Shown: piece by piece, positions 32,840-42,394 of the stretch
Layout: each line of letters begins with the position of its first letter
How positions within the stretch are numbered: position 1 is the stretch's first letter
NCBI GenBank assembly: GCA_003388505.1
Contig: QQVO01000007.1
Location: 62,001 to 126,000, forward strand
DNA from: Planctomycetota bacterium
GTDB lineage: Bacteria > Planctomycetota > Planctomycetia > Planctomycetales > Planctomycetaceae
Reading direction: 5' to 3'
Length of the DNA stretch: 64,000 nt
Notes under the pieces: model-generated
The model's input: the letters and a program-made list of their open reading frames with translations, nothing else
What the model was told of the DNA's origin: nothing
Database searches by the model: none
Translations under genes and position numbers: made by a program

Positions 32840-35635
32840 TTATTGGTCTTCGAGAGTCTTCAGCATGGTGGAGGCTTGTTCGTTCCGGGGGTCGAGCGTT
32901 AGGACGGCTTCGAGTTCTCGTCTGGCTTTCTCCGGCTGATCTGCGTGCAGGTAGGCTTCGGCGAGAGTCTGGTGCACATCGACGTCCTCGATGTCGATGT
33001 AGAGGGCCTGCATGCCCCAGGCGATGGCGTCTTCGTAGCGGGCCTCGGCGAGGGCGATTTCGGCGAGTTTTTTGCGGAAGGCGGGGTTGTCGAAGTCGCG
33101 TTCGGCGAGGGTTTCGAGCACGGGGCGCAGACGGTCGGTTTCGTCCATGCGCCACAGGGCGAGGGCGAGGCCGTGCCAGTAGCGGTCTTCGAGGGGGAAG
33201 CGGTTTACGCCGATCTGGTAGAGCCGGGCGGCTTCTTCGTCTGCGCGGGCATCGAGCCTCAGCCGGGCGAGTTGGGCGAGGACGTCGCCGTGAGGGTCTT
33301 TTTCGTCGAGGGCGGTTTGGAGCAGTTCGATGGCTCGTTCGTCGTTCTGTTTAGCGATCGCGAATCTGGCGAGTACGTAGGCGGCTTCGGGCTGGGTGGG
33401 GTCGGCTTCGTTGGCGGCTTTGGCGATCGGCGCGGCCGCGCGGACCTGCCGGTCTGCCAGCAGTGCGAGAGCGTGCCGCCCGGCCGCGGCGGGATCGTCG
33501 TTGTCTGCGTCGTAAGCGGGTTGCGTCTCCTCGAGAGACGGATAGGGCGCGGAGCGGAGGGGGCGGAGTTCGTCCACGATCCGGTTCAGATATGTGGTGT
33601 AGCCGGCTTCGAAGTCTTCCAGCGAAACGGAGAAGACCTCCGGGATTGCCTGGGATGTCGAAAGGTTTTTGCGGTAGGCGTCGAGCAGGTTCGTGAGCGC
33701 ATCGTCGCCGAAGCGTTCGGTCATGTACCGGGCGTACAGGTGGCTCTGGCAGTAGGCCATCTGCCAGTCGGTGGGGCCTTCGGGCCGCTGGAAACCGGAG
33801 TTCACGGTCTGGAGGTTGAAGACGTCGCCGGCGGGAACGCGGTGCAGCAGCAGGTTCTGCCATTGCTCGGGCATGTCGAGGCCTTCCTCGTGGACTGCGA
33901 GCGCCTCGGTGTACCAGTGCGGGATGTTGAACCGGGTCTCCTGGAGGGTGAGGATGTGGACGAACTCGTGCCGGAGGACGCGGGCCCAGTTGAACGGCTC
34001 GGTGTCGGTGGGGGAGGCGAGGGCGACGATCATTCCGGTTGAGGCGCCGATGGTCTGGATCCAGGGGAGCCCGATCATTCGCGCGCTGAACCATTGATGG
34101 GCGCCTTGGCCTTTGGCGGCGGAATAGATTTCGAATTGCGTGCGCAGCGGCGGTTCGTAGTCGTACCGCTGGGTCAATTCGGGATAGATGCTCTCCAGGT
34201 AATCGGCCATGTAGCCGGCGAGCAGTCGGTTCGACTGGTCGACGCGCAGCACGAAGTGATCGGTCGAGACGACGTCGTAGGTGTTCAGGACGCCGATCAC
34301 CTTGCGCATGTTGCTGACGCGGACGTGGAACGGGTCAGCGTCGAACGCTTCATCCAGGATGCGTTCCGCCTCTTCGACGCGACCGGTTCGCATGTAGAGC
34401 ATGCCGAGGTTGGTTCGCGGCTCGGCGAGTTGCGGCATGACGTGGATGGCCTGGCGGTAGAACTTTTCCGCGGCTGCGTACCGGCGGTGCTGATCGAGCA
34501 GTCCGCCGACGATTGTGAGAAAGTAGCCGGGGCGGGGATTACGGCGGGCGAGGCCGATCAGAACCTGCGAGAAGCGTGAGGGCTGGTCGATATCGAATTG
34601 ATCGATCGCATCGAGGTGGAGGAAGAGATTGAGCAGTTCGTCGTCGGGGGGGACTCCGTCTTCGAGGAGGTAACAGGCCGCTTGGCGGGCGAGCGTCCGC
34701 TGGTCGTGCGGGTTGACCTCCAGAGCGGTTTCGAGGTGGGCGAGGGCCTCGGTTGTTGCAGAAGCGGTGAGCAGGACGTCGGCCTTGAGATGCAGTGCGG
34801 CGGGCAGGCGTGGATTGGCTGCCAGAGCGCGGTCGGCGTAGTCATCGGCCTGTTCGAGTTCGAGTTCCTGCAGCGCGGCGACACCGAGTTCGACGAGCAC
34901 CGGGGCGGCATGAGGGTTGATCGCGAGTGCGGCGTTCAGTTCCGGCAGGGCCTGGGCCTGGTTGTATTTTTCGAGCAACAGCGCGCCGCCGAGCCAGTTG
35001 GCCTGCCAGCAGTGCTCGTCCGCGGTGAGGGCATCGGGGCAGAGGGTGTTCACGACGAAGCGGAAGATCGACGAGACACTCCGCCAGCGGGCGTATTCGA
35101 CCGATCCCTGCGCCAGCACGATCAGCGTTTCGGCATCGTCGGGTTGCGCGCGGTTATAGAATCGCACGCACCAGCGGTACTCTTCCAAGGCGGCGTCGAG
35201 TTCTCCGGTCTCGCGGTGGAGGTGGGCCTGGACAAGATGGGCCAGCGGCAGATCGGGATCACTCTTCAGCGCGGCGTCGACGCTGTCCTGTGCTGACGCG
35301 TAGTCGCCGCGGAGGTACTGAATCTCGGCGAGACGCGCGAGAAGCGGGGGTGAGTCGGGGGTCTGTTCGACGGCGTCTTCGACCACTGAGAGCGCCTGCT
35401 CCGATTCACCGGTCTGTTCCAGAGCCTGGCTGCGAGCGACGGCGATTGCGGCGCGTTGGTCGGGCGTTGTGTCGTCGGCCGAGTCGAGTTCCTGGTAGGC
35501 TTCGATCGCCTCGGCGTAGCGGCCGGACTGGAGGTGCTGGCGGGCCTCGGCGATGCGGTCGGCGAGGTTGGCGTCGCCGGCGGTCGATTCGGCGGCGAGG
35601 AGCGATGCGAAGAGGAGGAAGGTGCAACTGCTCAT
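32840..35635 (-). CDS. TPR protein with gluzincin (peptidase MA-like) domain
   Basis: A 931-residue exported protein with an N-terminal signal. TPR motifs fill about residues 25-430 (for example GRYAEAIEAYQEL, RRYAAAEKFYRQAI) and 720-931. Between them is a metallopeptidase domain with HEFVH (His556, Glu557, His560) and a downstream glutamate in HWYTEALA (Glu577), the gluzincin zinc site. This arrangement resembles peptidase MA/DUF1570-type planctomycete proteins. It probably sits in the periplasm and degrades or processes proteins bound by the TPR arms; the target is unknown. The start at 35635 fits the signal peptide but has no strong ribosome-binding site. Confidence 0.85.
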   Translation of the reverse strand: MSSCTFLLFASLLAAESTAGDANLADRIAEARQHLQSGRYAEAIEAYQELDSADDTTPDQRAAIAVARSQALEQTGESEQALSVVEDAVEQTPDSPPLLARLAEIQYLRGDYASAQDSVDAALKSDPDLPLAHLVQAHLHRETGELDAALEEYRWCVRFYNRAQPDDAETLIVLAQGSVEYARWRSVSSIFRFVVNTLCPDALTADEHCWQANWLGGALLLEKYNQAQALPELNAALAINPHAAPVLVELGVAALQELELEQADDYADRALAANPRLPAALHLKADVLLTASATTEALAHLETALEVNPHDQRTLARQAACYLLEDGVPPDDELLNLFLHLDAIDQFDIDQPSRFSQVLIGLARRNPRPGYFLTIVGGLLDQHRRYAAAEKFYRQAIHVMPQLAEPRTNLGMLYMRTGRVEEAERILDEAFDADPFHVRVSNMRKVIGVLNTYDVVSTDHFVLRVDQSNRLLAGYMADYLESIYPELTQRYDYEPPLRTQFEIYSAAKGQGAHQWFSARMIGLPWIQTIGASTGMIVALASPTDTEPFNWARVLRHEFVHILTLQETRFNIPHWYTEALAVHEEGLDMPEQWQNLLLHRVPAGDVFNLQTVNSGFQRPEGPTDWQMAYCQSHLYARYMTERFGDDALTNLLDAYRKNLSTSQAIPEVFSVSLEDFEAGYTTYLNRIVDELRPLRSAPYPSLEETQPAYDADNDDPAAAGRHALALLADRQVRAAAPIAKAANEADPTQPEAAYVLARFAIAKQNDERAIELLQTALDEKDPHGDVLAQLARLRLDARADEEAARLYQIGVNRFPLEDRYWHGLALALWRMDETDRLRPVLETLAERDFDNPAFRKKLAEIALAEARYEDAIAWGMQALYIDIEDVDVHQTLAEAYLHADQPEKARRELEAVLTLDPRNEQASTMLKTLEDQ

Positions 35636-35791
35636 GTTGTGTGGCGAACGGGGCTGGAGTTGTTTGCGCGGGGTTGGAGCGCTCTCATTCTACAGGGCGG
35701 TCGGGATCGGGGCGAATCTGGTTGGGGTTCTTCCCTCGATGCGGGCGGTTCGGTAGAAACGAGGGGGTGACCGGCTGAACTGATTGATTTG

Positions 35792-36685
35792 ATGAGCAGC
35801 GCTTCTGAGAGAGCCGAGATTTCGAAAGCGGATGCGGCCGGGGAGCCGTGTCCGACGCCGCTGGCGTGGCAGCAGGTGATTACGGCCGTCCATGAGGAGC
35901 GGGAGGAGTTTACGTTTGCATGTGGCGGAGGCCGGTTGCGGGGAGCGACGTTCGGCAGGGGGCGGCCGCTCTATTTTCTGGGCCCGATCGCGGGGGACTG
36001 GGATCTGTTCGGGCTGACAGCGTGGCTGTTGAGGGAAGACTACCGGTGCACATTTGTCGAACTGCCGTCGTTGGGATACACGACAGATGCCGCGACCTAT
36101 CTGGCCGAGTGTGCGGACGCCGTGATTGCCGCGGCCGACCAGCTCGAGGACGGTAGGATCGCGCTGCTGGGGGCGTCGTTCGGCGCGACCGTGGCGCTGG
36201 CGGTCATGGGGGCTCATACTGACCGGGTGGAGACGGCGGTTCTCTTCAGTGCGACTGCGGGTCGCCGGCTCACGCTGATCGAACGTGCGATGCTGGTCTG
36301 GGGCGGTCTGCTGCCGGGGCGGTTGCGTCAACTGCCGGGGTGGAAGGGGATTCAGGAGCAGAATCACCGCAGGTGGTTTCCGCCATTCGATCATTCGCGG
36401 TTCGAGTTTCTGCTGCAGAATCTGGGGGAGACTTCGATCGCCGGTGCGGCGCGGCGGCAGGCGGTTCTGGGAGGCGTTGATCTGCGCTCGCGATTGGCTC
36501 AGATCGATCAGCGGGTGCTGGTTGTGCGGACGGAGGGGGAAGGCCGGATTCTGGCGGAGCATCAGCGGGAACTGCAGGGGGCGCTGCCTGCGGCTGTGGT
36601 CGAAGAGATGCACAACACGGGTCAGTTGCCGTATTTGACGCATCCGCATCGAGTCGCGAAACTTGTGAGGGGGTTTCTGGACTAG
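35792..36685 (+). CDS. Alpha/beta hydrolase
   Basis: A 297-residue cytoplasmic hydrolase. The nucleophile elbow is GASFGA at about residue 130 and a His candidate lies in the C-terminal THPHRVAKLV. At the expected acid position the sequence is VVRTEGEGRIL, so the usual Asp is missing and a Glu may substitute. Substrate unknown. It is divergent from the TPR peptidase gene with a 156-base gap. A TTG one codon upstream is an alternative start. Confidence 0.8.
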   Translation: MSSASERAEISKADAAGEPCPTPLAWQQVITAVHEEREEFTFACGGGRLRGATFGRGRPLYFLGPIAGDWDLFGLTAWLLREDYRCTFVELPSLGYTTDAATYLAECADAVIAAADQLEDGRIALLGASFGATVALAVMGAHTDRVETAVLFSATAGRRLTLIERAMLVWGGLLPGRLRQLPGWKGIQEQNHRRWFPPFDHSRFEFLLQNLGETSIAGAARRQAVLGGVDLRSRLAQIDQRVLVVRTEGEGRILAEHQRELQGALPAAVVEEMHNTGQLPYLTHPHRVAKLVRGFLD

Positions 36686-36831
36686 GGACTAGGGTCTAGG
36701 GGCGAGGGGCGAGGGGCGAGGGGCGAGAGAGCAGAGGGCGGTTTTGGAAATTGTTGTGGGTGTTGGGAATGGGGTGGGGTTCGGGTGGGAATTGGAACTG
36801 ACGACTGACAACCGAATACTGAAAACTTTGA
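36686..36831. repeat. CTAGGG/GCGAGGG tandem repeats and ACTGAAAACT unit
   Basis: Starts as ACTAGGGACTAGGGTCTAGG and continues as about four GGGGCGA units to 36727; then GACGACTGACAACCGAATAC and ACTGAAAACT at 36797-36827 just before the PIG-L start. Confidence 0.7.
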
Positions 36832-37569
36832 ATGTCTGAGACTTTGCCTGAGCCGCTGGATGTGATCGCTGTGGGGGCGCATCCGGATGACGTGGAGATT
36901 GCGGTCGGCGGGATGCTGGCGTCGCTGGTGAATCAGGGGTACCGGGTGGGGATCGTGGATCTCACGGACGGCGAGCCGACGCCCAACAGCCCTGGTCCTG
37001 AGGTGCGGCTGGCCGAAGCGGCGAAGGCGGCCGAGATTCTGGGCGTGCAGGTGAGGGAAACGCTGGAACTTCCCAACCGGCGGCTGTTCGACAACTACGA
37101 ATCGCGGGTGGCGCTGGCGAAGGTTTTCCGCAGGTACCGGCCGCAGATTGTGATGGGGATCGCCGGCAAGACGCCCGGCGCATCGCCGGATCACTGGCAG
37201 GCGATGCAGATTACCGACGCGGCGGTGTTCTATTCACGGCTGACGAAGTGGGACGCGGAGTTCGACAACCTGGTCGTCCATCCGATTCGGCGGCAGTTGT
37301 ATTACCCGCTCGGTTTCGGATCGCTGCGGACGCCGCTGAACGACGGCGGGTTCGTCGTCGACATCACTGCGACGCTCGAGCAGAAGATTGAAGCGATCCG
37401 GGCCTACAAGACGCAGTTTCCTCCGGAGAAGGAGCGGGTGTTTCGCCTGGTCGAAGGTCAGGCGAAGCTGTACGGCACGGCCGCCGGTTTCGAGGCGGGG
37501 GAGGTGCTGATCCACGCCAACACGCTGGGCGTCCGCGATCTGGTGAAGGCGCTGAATGAATCGATGTAG
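36832..37569 (+). CDS. PIG-L/LmbE family deacetylase
   Basis: A 245-residue zinc-dependent N-deacetylase. The AHPDD motif (residues 16-20) provides two zinc ligands and the catalytic Asp; a second ligand region is SPDHWQA at about residue 120. The size and the [10 protein letters not shown] segment resemble BshB-type enzymes that deacetylate GlcNAc-malate in bacillithiol synthesis, but no other bsh gene is nearby, so the substrate stays open. The last residues of the gene are followed at once by the F5 repeat, whose palindrome overlaps the stop codon. Confidence 0.85.
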   Translation: MSETLPEPLDVIAVGAHPDDVEIAVGGMLASLVNQGYRVGIVDLTDGEPTPNSPGPEVRLAEAAKAAEILGVQVRETLELPNRRLFDNYESRVALAKVFRRYRPQIVMGIAGKTPGASPDHWQAMQITDAAVFYSRLTKWDAEFDNLVVHPIRRQLYYPLGFGSLRTPLNDGGFVVDITATLEQKIEAIRAYKTQFPPEKERVFRLVEGQAKLYGTAAGFEAGEVLIHANTLGVRDLVKALNESM

Positions 37570-37672
37570 AGCAAATTGCTCTACGATGTGTCCGCGTCGA
37601 GCGGTGTTTGGACTGTCGAGGACGAGAATCCGCGAGACAGATCGCCAACACTGATTTGCAAAGCGCTATAAT
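37569..37672. repeat. 104-bp repeat F5, copy 1
   Basis: Begins with the palindrome GTAGAGCAAATTGCTCTAC (37566-37584) and ends AAGCGCTATAAT. It matches 59559-59662 with only two differences; 37586-37672 is identical. An F2 repeat (37671-37744) abuts it. Confidence 0.9.
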
Positions 37673-37744
37673 GCCCTGTCAGGGCTCTTTTCGGAGGTTG
37701 GTTGGACTGCAACCTCGCACGAAGCTCTGGGGGATTCGTGTTCC
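37671..37744 (-). repeat. Repeat F2, copy 3
   Basis: Reverse-complement relative of 12730-12804 and 12886-12960. It starts with the hairpin GCCCTGTCAGGGC and ends with GGGATTCGTGTTCC-type sequence. Confidence 0.75.
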
Positions 37745-37809
37745 GGCGAGAACGACTCAATGCACGGATCTGAATTGACGGACGAGCAGGATTGAAGGAC
37801 GCAGGGGAG

Positions 37810-38601
37810 ATGACACCGCCTCGACTGGCCATAGCAACCGCGCCGTTTCGCCAGACACTGCGGGAATCGATCGTGACCGCCCAGACGTGTGGAGCGGCCG
37901 GGGTGCAATTTGACGCGCGCTACGAACTCAAACCGGCCGAATTCGGGGTGACGGCCCGCCGGCAGCTTCTGCACGAGCTGCGCGAACGTGATCTTTCGGT
38001 GGCGTCGCTCGACTTTCCGCTCCGCAGCACGATCTATGATGCTGACCGGATCGACGACCGGATGGCGGCCCTGCGGCGGACGATGGAGTTCGCCTCGCAA
38101 CTCAAGTCGAGCGTGGTCACTGTCCGCTCGGGCCCGCTGCCGGAAGACGAGAACTCCGCCGAGGCGGTTCGCCTGGCGGATGTGCTGGAAGACCTCGCCC
38201 GTTACGGCAACCACATCGGCGCGACGCTCTGCCTGACGTCCGCGGGGGCCGATGCGGAGCGACTGGCGGCGGTGGTGAGGGAGGCCGTCCGGCAGGGTCC
38301 GCTGGCGGTCGATTTCGATCCGGCGGCGGCGCTATTGGCGCGGCGGCAACCGGGCGCTGATCTGAGGACGCTTTACGACTGTCTCGGGCAGTTCCAGCTT
38401 CGCGACGCCGTGCGGGATACGCAGACATCGGGACGGGAGACGGCGCTAGGACGGGGCGAGATCGACTGGGACGAGATGTTCGCGCTGATCGGCGAGATGC
38501 ACTTTCGCGGCTGGCTCGTCGTCCGGCGTAATGAGGGGGACGACCGGGTCGGTGACGCCGCGCGGGCGGTGAAGTATGCGAAGGCGGTGATGCTGGAGTG
38601 A
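37810..38601 (+). CDS. Sugar phosphate isomerase/epimerase-like TIM barrel
   Basis: A 263-residue xylose-isomerase-like barrel protein. It begins PRLAIATAPFRQTLRESI, with the FDARYEL strand-2 segment at about residue 35 and RGEIDWDEMFALIGEMHFRG near the end, matching the family. The metal ligands are not obvious: the expected strand-6 acidic residue appears as AVDFDPAA. GAAGGA 10 bases upstream supports the ATG at 37810 over the TTG at 37792. It could be a catalytically altered member; the substrate is unknown. Confidence 0.8.
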   Translation: MTPPRLAIATAPFRQTLRESIVTAQTCGAAGVQFDARYELKPAEFGVTARRQLLHELRERDLSVASLDFPLRSTIYDADRIDDRMAALRRTMEFASQLKSSVVTVRSGPLPEDENSAEAVRLADVLEDLARYGNHIGATLCLTSAGADAERLAAVVREAVRQGPLAVDFDPAAALLARRQPGADLRTLYDCLGQFQLRDAVRDTQTSGRETALGRGEIDWDEMFALIGEMHFRGWLVVRRNEGDDRVGDAARAVKYAKAVMLE

Positions 38602-39002
38602 CGCGAGGGTTGAGGGTTGAGGGTTGAGGGGCGAGGGTTGAGGGGCGAGGGTTGAGGGGCGAGGGTTGAGGGGCGAGGGGCGAGGGTCGAGGGGCGAGGG
38701 TCGAGGGTCAGTGGTCAGTGGTCAGTGGTCAGTGGGGAATGGTTCCGAATCTTTGATACATCGTTGGTTCGAGCTCTGGGTTCTCAGTTCAGTCGCGAAG
38801 ATGCATTCGAAATTCAAGAACGAATCGTTCTTTGAGGCCACAGAGGATCAGATCAGGGAATGCTCCATATTGTTTCTCGTGACCCACGGGACGCGGCCCG
38901 TGGGCTTTGACGGGGCGAATCGTTCGATGTGATGCTGTGTCAACGGCACCTGGTGAAAACTGATCGTATTTTTGATTACGCAGTACTGAGCAAGCCCCTC
39001 CG
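38602..39002. repeat. Minisatellite plus F9 hairpin
   Basis: No gene. 38606-38712 is an imperfect tandem array of 7- and 14-base units (GAGGGTT, GAGGGGC), followed by four GTCAGTG units (38708-38735). 38847-38938 is an F9 copy with the hairpin CCCACGGG, ACGCGG, CCCGTGGG; the other copy is 45360-45458. The xseA promoter should lie in the last 60 bases. Confidence 0.8.
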
Positions 39003-40214
39003 ATGTTCCCCGGACCTGAAATTCTTTCGGTCTCCGAAGTGACGCGGCAGATCAAGGATTGCCTTGAAGGCAACTTTCCGGCGGTGGCGGTGCGCGGGGA
39101 GATTTCCGGCTGCTCGTTCGCCGGGTCGGGGCACGTGTACCTCACGCTCAAGGACGATGATGCGCAGTTGCGGGGAGTGATCTGGCGGAGCAGGGCGTCG
39201 CGGCTGAAGTTCGATCTGCATGACGGGCTGGAAGTGGTCGCGCTGGGGGGCATCGACGTGTATCCCGCCCGGGGTTCCTATCAGCTTGTGATCGAGGAGG
39301 TGATTCCGCACGGGGTCGGTCCGCTCGAACTGGCATTCCGCCAGCTTCACGACCGGCTGGCGGCGGAAGGGCTGTTCGCGGCGGAGCGAAAGCGGGCGCT
39401 GCCGCGGTTTCCCCGGCGCATCGCGCTCGTGACGAGCCCGCAGAGCGCGGCCGTGCGGGACATGGTGCAGGTCATTACGCGCCGCTGGCCGGGGGCGAAT
39501 CTGGTGATTGTGCCGGTTCCGGTTCAGGGCGATGGAGCGGCTGAACGGATCGCGGCGGGGATCGGGCTGCTGGGAGAGATTCCCGATGTCGACGTGGCGA
39601 TTGTCGGGCGGGGAGGCGGCAGCCTGGAGGACCTGTGGTCGTTCAACGAGGAAGTCGTGGCGCGGGCGATCGTTGCCAGCAGCGTGCCGATCATCAGCGC
39701 GGTGGGGCATGAGATCGACGTGACGATCGCCGATCTCGTTGCCGATCGCCGGGCGCTGACTCCCAGCGAAGCGGGGGAGATCGTGGTGCTCGACCACCGT
39801 GAACTGCTCGACGGTCTCGACCACCTGCGGCGGAGGTTGGTCGTATTGCTGCGGGAGCGCGCGGCGGCTGCGCGGTCCCGGCTGGATTCGCTGAGTACCC
39901 GCCGGGTTTTCGCGCGGCCGGTGGAGCGAATCCACCAGTTGGGAGAGCGGTTGGACGACGTTGAATCGCGTCTGCAGACGGCGATCCGCCGCCGCTGTGA
40001 GTCGTCGCGGGCGCGGTGGGAGACGCTTTCGACGGCGCTCGACGCGCTGAGCCCGTTGAATGTTCTGCGGCGGGGCTACTCGCTGACGACGCGCAGCGAC
40101 ACGGGGGAAATCGTGCGCGAGGCGGGCGATGTTGAGGCCGGGGAGACGGTCATCACGCGGGTCTCGCGGGGACGATTTACGAGCCGGGTGGCATCGACGG
40201 AGGAGGAGACTTGA
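39003..40214 (+). CDS. xseA: Exodeoxyribonuclease VII large subunit
   Basis: A 403-residue catalytic subunit of exonuclease VII, which degrades single-stranded DNA from both ends. The N-terminal OB domain contains VRGEISGCSFAGSGHVYLTLKD split over two motifs; the catalytic domain has ALVTSPQSAAVRDM and VGRGGGSLEDLWSFNEE, followed by SAVGHEIDVTIADLVADRRA, all diagnostic. The C-terminal third is helical and binds XseB subunits. It ends with YSLTTRSDTGEIV, the usual terminal strand. xseB follows after 357 bases, an unusually long gap that is filled with hairpins. Confidence 0.95.
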   Translation: MFPGPEILSVSEVTRQIKDCLEGNFPAVAVRGEISGCSFAGSGHVYLTLKDDDAQLRGVIWRSRASRLKFDLHDGLEVVALGGIDVYPARGSYQLVIEEVIPHGVGPLELAFRQLHDRLAAEGLFAAERKRALPRFPRRIALVTSPQSAAVRDMVQVITRRWPGANLVIVPVPVQGDGAAERIAAGIGLLGEIPDVDVAIVGRGGGSLEDLWSFNEEVVARAIVASSVPIISAVGHEIDVTIADLVADRRALTPSEAGEIVVLDHRELLDGLDHLRRRLVVLLRERAAAARSRLDSLSTRRVFARPVERIHQLGERLDDVESRLQTAIRRRCESSRARWETLSTALDALSPLNVLRRGYSLTTRSDTGEIVREAGDVEAGETVITRVSRGRFTSRVASTEEET

Positions 40215-40571
40215 ATGGGGTGGTGGATTTCCGCATTCTGGGTTCACAGAAGGGGAGGTGGCACAGAAGGGAACGAAGTGAAGGAAGGGTTTGATCGCAA
40301 CTCGTGCTCCAACTTCTGTTTGGGCACAGTGGGGGGCGTTCCCAAATGGAAATTTGGGAACGAGGGGACAGAAGGGAACGAAGTGAAGGAAGGATTACGG
40401 AGTTATCTGACCTTGTCCCCAAACTTCTGTTTCGGCACAGTGCGCTCGGAGCATTCCCAAGTGAAAATTTGGGAACTATGGAGAGGGAATGTGGCAGTCG
40501 GTTGTGACATGTGAGTTGCAGACGGCTCTCTCAATCCTTTGTTGCCTTCGTTTCCTTCTGTGTCCAACTCC
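40215..40571. repeat. xseA-xseB gap: two F1 hairpin pairs inside ACAGAAGGGAACGAAG repeats
   Basis: No gene. Four palindromes lie at 40304-40327, 40338-40361, 40415-40438 and 40453-40476. CAGAAGGGAACGAAGTGAAG occurs at about 40264 and 40370, with an inverted relative (CCTTCGTTTCCTTCTGTG) at 40546-40563. Confidence 0.85.
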
Positions 40572-40937
40572 ATGACTGATTCAATGCAGAACAGCGAAAA
40601 GTCGTCGCCTTCGTTTGAGGAGGCGCTGGCAGAGATCCAGGCGATTGTGGACGACCTCGAAGAGGGGGCGATCGGGCTGGAAGAGTCGATGCAGCGGTTT
40701 GAGCGGGGGACTTCGCTGCTGAAGAGTTGCTACGGACTGCTCAAGGAGGCGGAGCAGAGAATCGAGATTCTGACGGCGCGCAATGAAGTGGGGGAACTTG
40801 TGACCGAGCCGTTCGATGCGTCGGCGACGCATGAACAGGAGTCGCCGAAGGCGGGACGGCGGAAGAAGGTGACCACGAAGAAGAAGCCGAAGCCGCCGGC
40901 TGATGATGATGCGGGCGAAGACGAAACTCTGTTCTGA
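40572..40937 (+). CDS. xseB: Exodeoxyribonuclease VII small subunit
   Basis: A 121-residue protein. The core (about residues 14-75: SFEEALAEIQAIVDDLEEG, then LEESMQRFERGTSLLKSC) is the two-helix hairpin of XseB that coats the large subunit. The C-terminal 45 residues are a Lys-rich tail (RRKKVTTKKKPKP) and an acidic end not present in typical 70-80-residue XseB; such tails are common in this phylum. ATGs at 40572 and 40584 are both possible starts. Confidence 0.93.
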   Translation: MTDSMQNSEKSSPSFEEALAEIQAIVDDLEEGAIGLEESMQRFERGTSLLKSCYGLLKEAEQRIEILTARNEVGELVTEPFDASATHEQESPKAGRRKKVTTKKKPKPPADDDAGEDETLF

Positions 40938-40966
40938 TCGAATGATTCAAGAATTCTGAACGTTCC

Positions 40967-41851
40967 ATGACGACCGATCTTTCCACCCGACACGAACCAG
41001 TGGGCGACCTGCTTGACTCGACCGGGGGCGATCCGGAGGCGTATCGCCTCTCGGATAAGCAGGTGCGTTCGTTCCATGAATGGGGTTATGTTGCGGGGGT
41101 TCCGATTCTCGATGGGCGGCAGATCGACCTGTTGCGGGAGGAGTTGGCCGAGCTGGCGAAGACCGATCATCCGGGTTACCCGCTGTGGTACGAGTTTCAT
41201 TCGAACGAGTCGGCCGATCCGAGCAAGGTGTTGTTTCATGCGCTGGGCGCCTGGCGAATCGGGAAGGGCTGTCACGATATTCTGTGGCATCCGGCGATGA
41301 CTGTGCCGGCGAGCCAGTTGCTGGGGGGGTCGGTGCGTTTCTGGCATGACCAGTTGTTCTGCAAACCTGCGCGGCATGGCGGGGTGGTGGCCTGGCATCA
41401 GGACTATTCCTACTGGACGCGGACGCGGCCGATGGCGCATCTGACGTGCTGGATCGGTCTCGACGACACCGACGAAGAGAACGGCTGCATGTGGTATGTG
41501 CCCGGCAGCCACAAGTGGGATCTGCTGCCGATTACGGGCCTGGCGGGCGACATGAATGCGATCCGGGAGGCGCTCAGCGACGAGCAGTGGGAGGCGCTGC
41601 AGAACCCGGCGCCGGTGGTGCTGAAAGCGGGGGAGGCGTCGTTTCATCACCCGCTGATGATTCACGGTTCGCGCGAGAATCTGACCGACCGTCAGCGTCG
41701 GGCGGTTGTCATCAATCTGTGCCGGGCCGACGTGTGCAGCGACAGCGACGAGCCGCTGCTGGACGGGGTTCCCGTTGTGCCGAAGGGGGAGAGGCTGGGG
41801 GGGCAGTTCTTTCCGCTGCTGCGGGAGTGCGACGGGGGGCGGTCTGCATAG
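40967..41851 (+). CDS. Phytanoyl-CoA dioxygenase (PhyH) family protein
   Basis: A 294-residue 2OG-Fe(II) dioxygenase. The iron ligands are seen as HxD in WHQDYSYW (about residue 146) and the distal His in MIHGSREN (about 234), followed by an Arg in RRAVVINL for 2-oxoglutarate. Relatives hydroxylate lipids, secondary metabolites or small polar substrates; nothing nearby indicates which. It begins 29 bases after xseB and may be cotranscribed with it. Confidence 0.9.
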   Translation: MTTDLSTRHEPVGDLLDSTGGDPEAYRLSDKQVRSFHEWGYVAGVPILDGRQIDLLREELAELAKTDHPGYPLWYEFHSNESADPSKVLFHALGAWRIGKGCHDILWHPAMTVPASQLLGGSVRFWHDQLFCKPARHGGVVAWHQDYSYWTRTRPMAHLTCWIGLDDTDEENGCMWYVPGSHKWDLLPITGLAGDMNAIREALSDEQWEALQNPAPVVLKAGEASFHHPLMIHGSRENLTDRQRRAVVINLCRADVCSDSDEPLLDGVPVVPKGERLGGQFFPLLRECDGGRSA

Positions 41852-42394
41852 CGGGTTGGCGCTGCTGTCTCCTGGTGGTCCACTCGAAACGGAGCGCTCC
41901 CTTTTCTCTGTGCTACTCACGGTGAGAATCTTCGCGTGGTGCGCGAATTCTGCCAGCCCGTTTGGCATTCGAGTGCTCAATTGGGCGACCACGAAGGCAC
42001 AAAGTACACCAAGAAGTTGCTGTCGCCGCGTTCGCGGCTCGCTTCATTTGTGAGCGGCATGTTTTCCATGAGCTTGCGCTCACGGCTACATGCTTGCGCG
42101 GCTTCGCCGCTCGCTGTCGATTCGTCTCCGGTTGGGTTCGGATTATTCCCGTCGAGGGTGCGGTTCACGATCAGTAGTTGCCAAGCAGCAGGTTATCGAT
42201 AAGTTGCCGAAAGCGCCGCGATTTTCGAACGGATCGGACGCCGATGTCACTTCAACGGTGACGCACGCTGGCAGCGTGCTCTACGAATACTCCGGTCTGG
42301 GGGTTTCCGCCATGCGGGAGTCAGTGATCGCCCCAGTTCGCTCGGGCGAAACGCCTTGAAGCGGGGTGTTGCGGGCTGCCGCTATGTTTTCGGC
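41852..42394. repeat. Gene-free gap with F3 hairpin
   Basis: No gene supported. CGCACGCTGGCAGCGTGCTCTACGAA (an F3 copy) occupies 42263-42288; a GCTTGCGCTCACGGCTACAT segment near 42073 is another planctomycete-type short repeat. The remainder shows nothing I recognise. Confidence 0.6.

Noticed and set aside
38606-38735. Direct repeats resembling a CRISPR array
   Set aside because: Units are 7-14 bases, contiguous and imperfect with no spacers; no cas gene is near.
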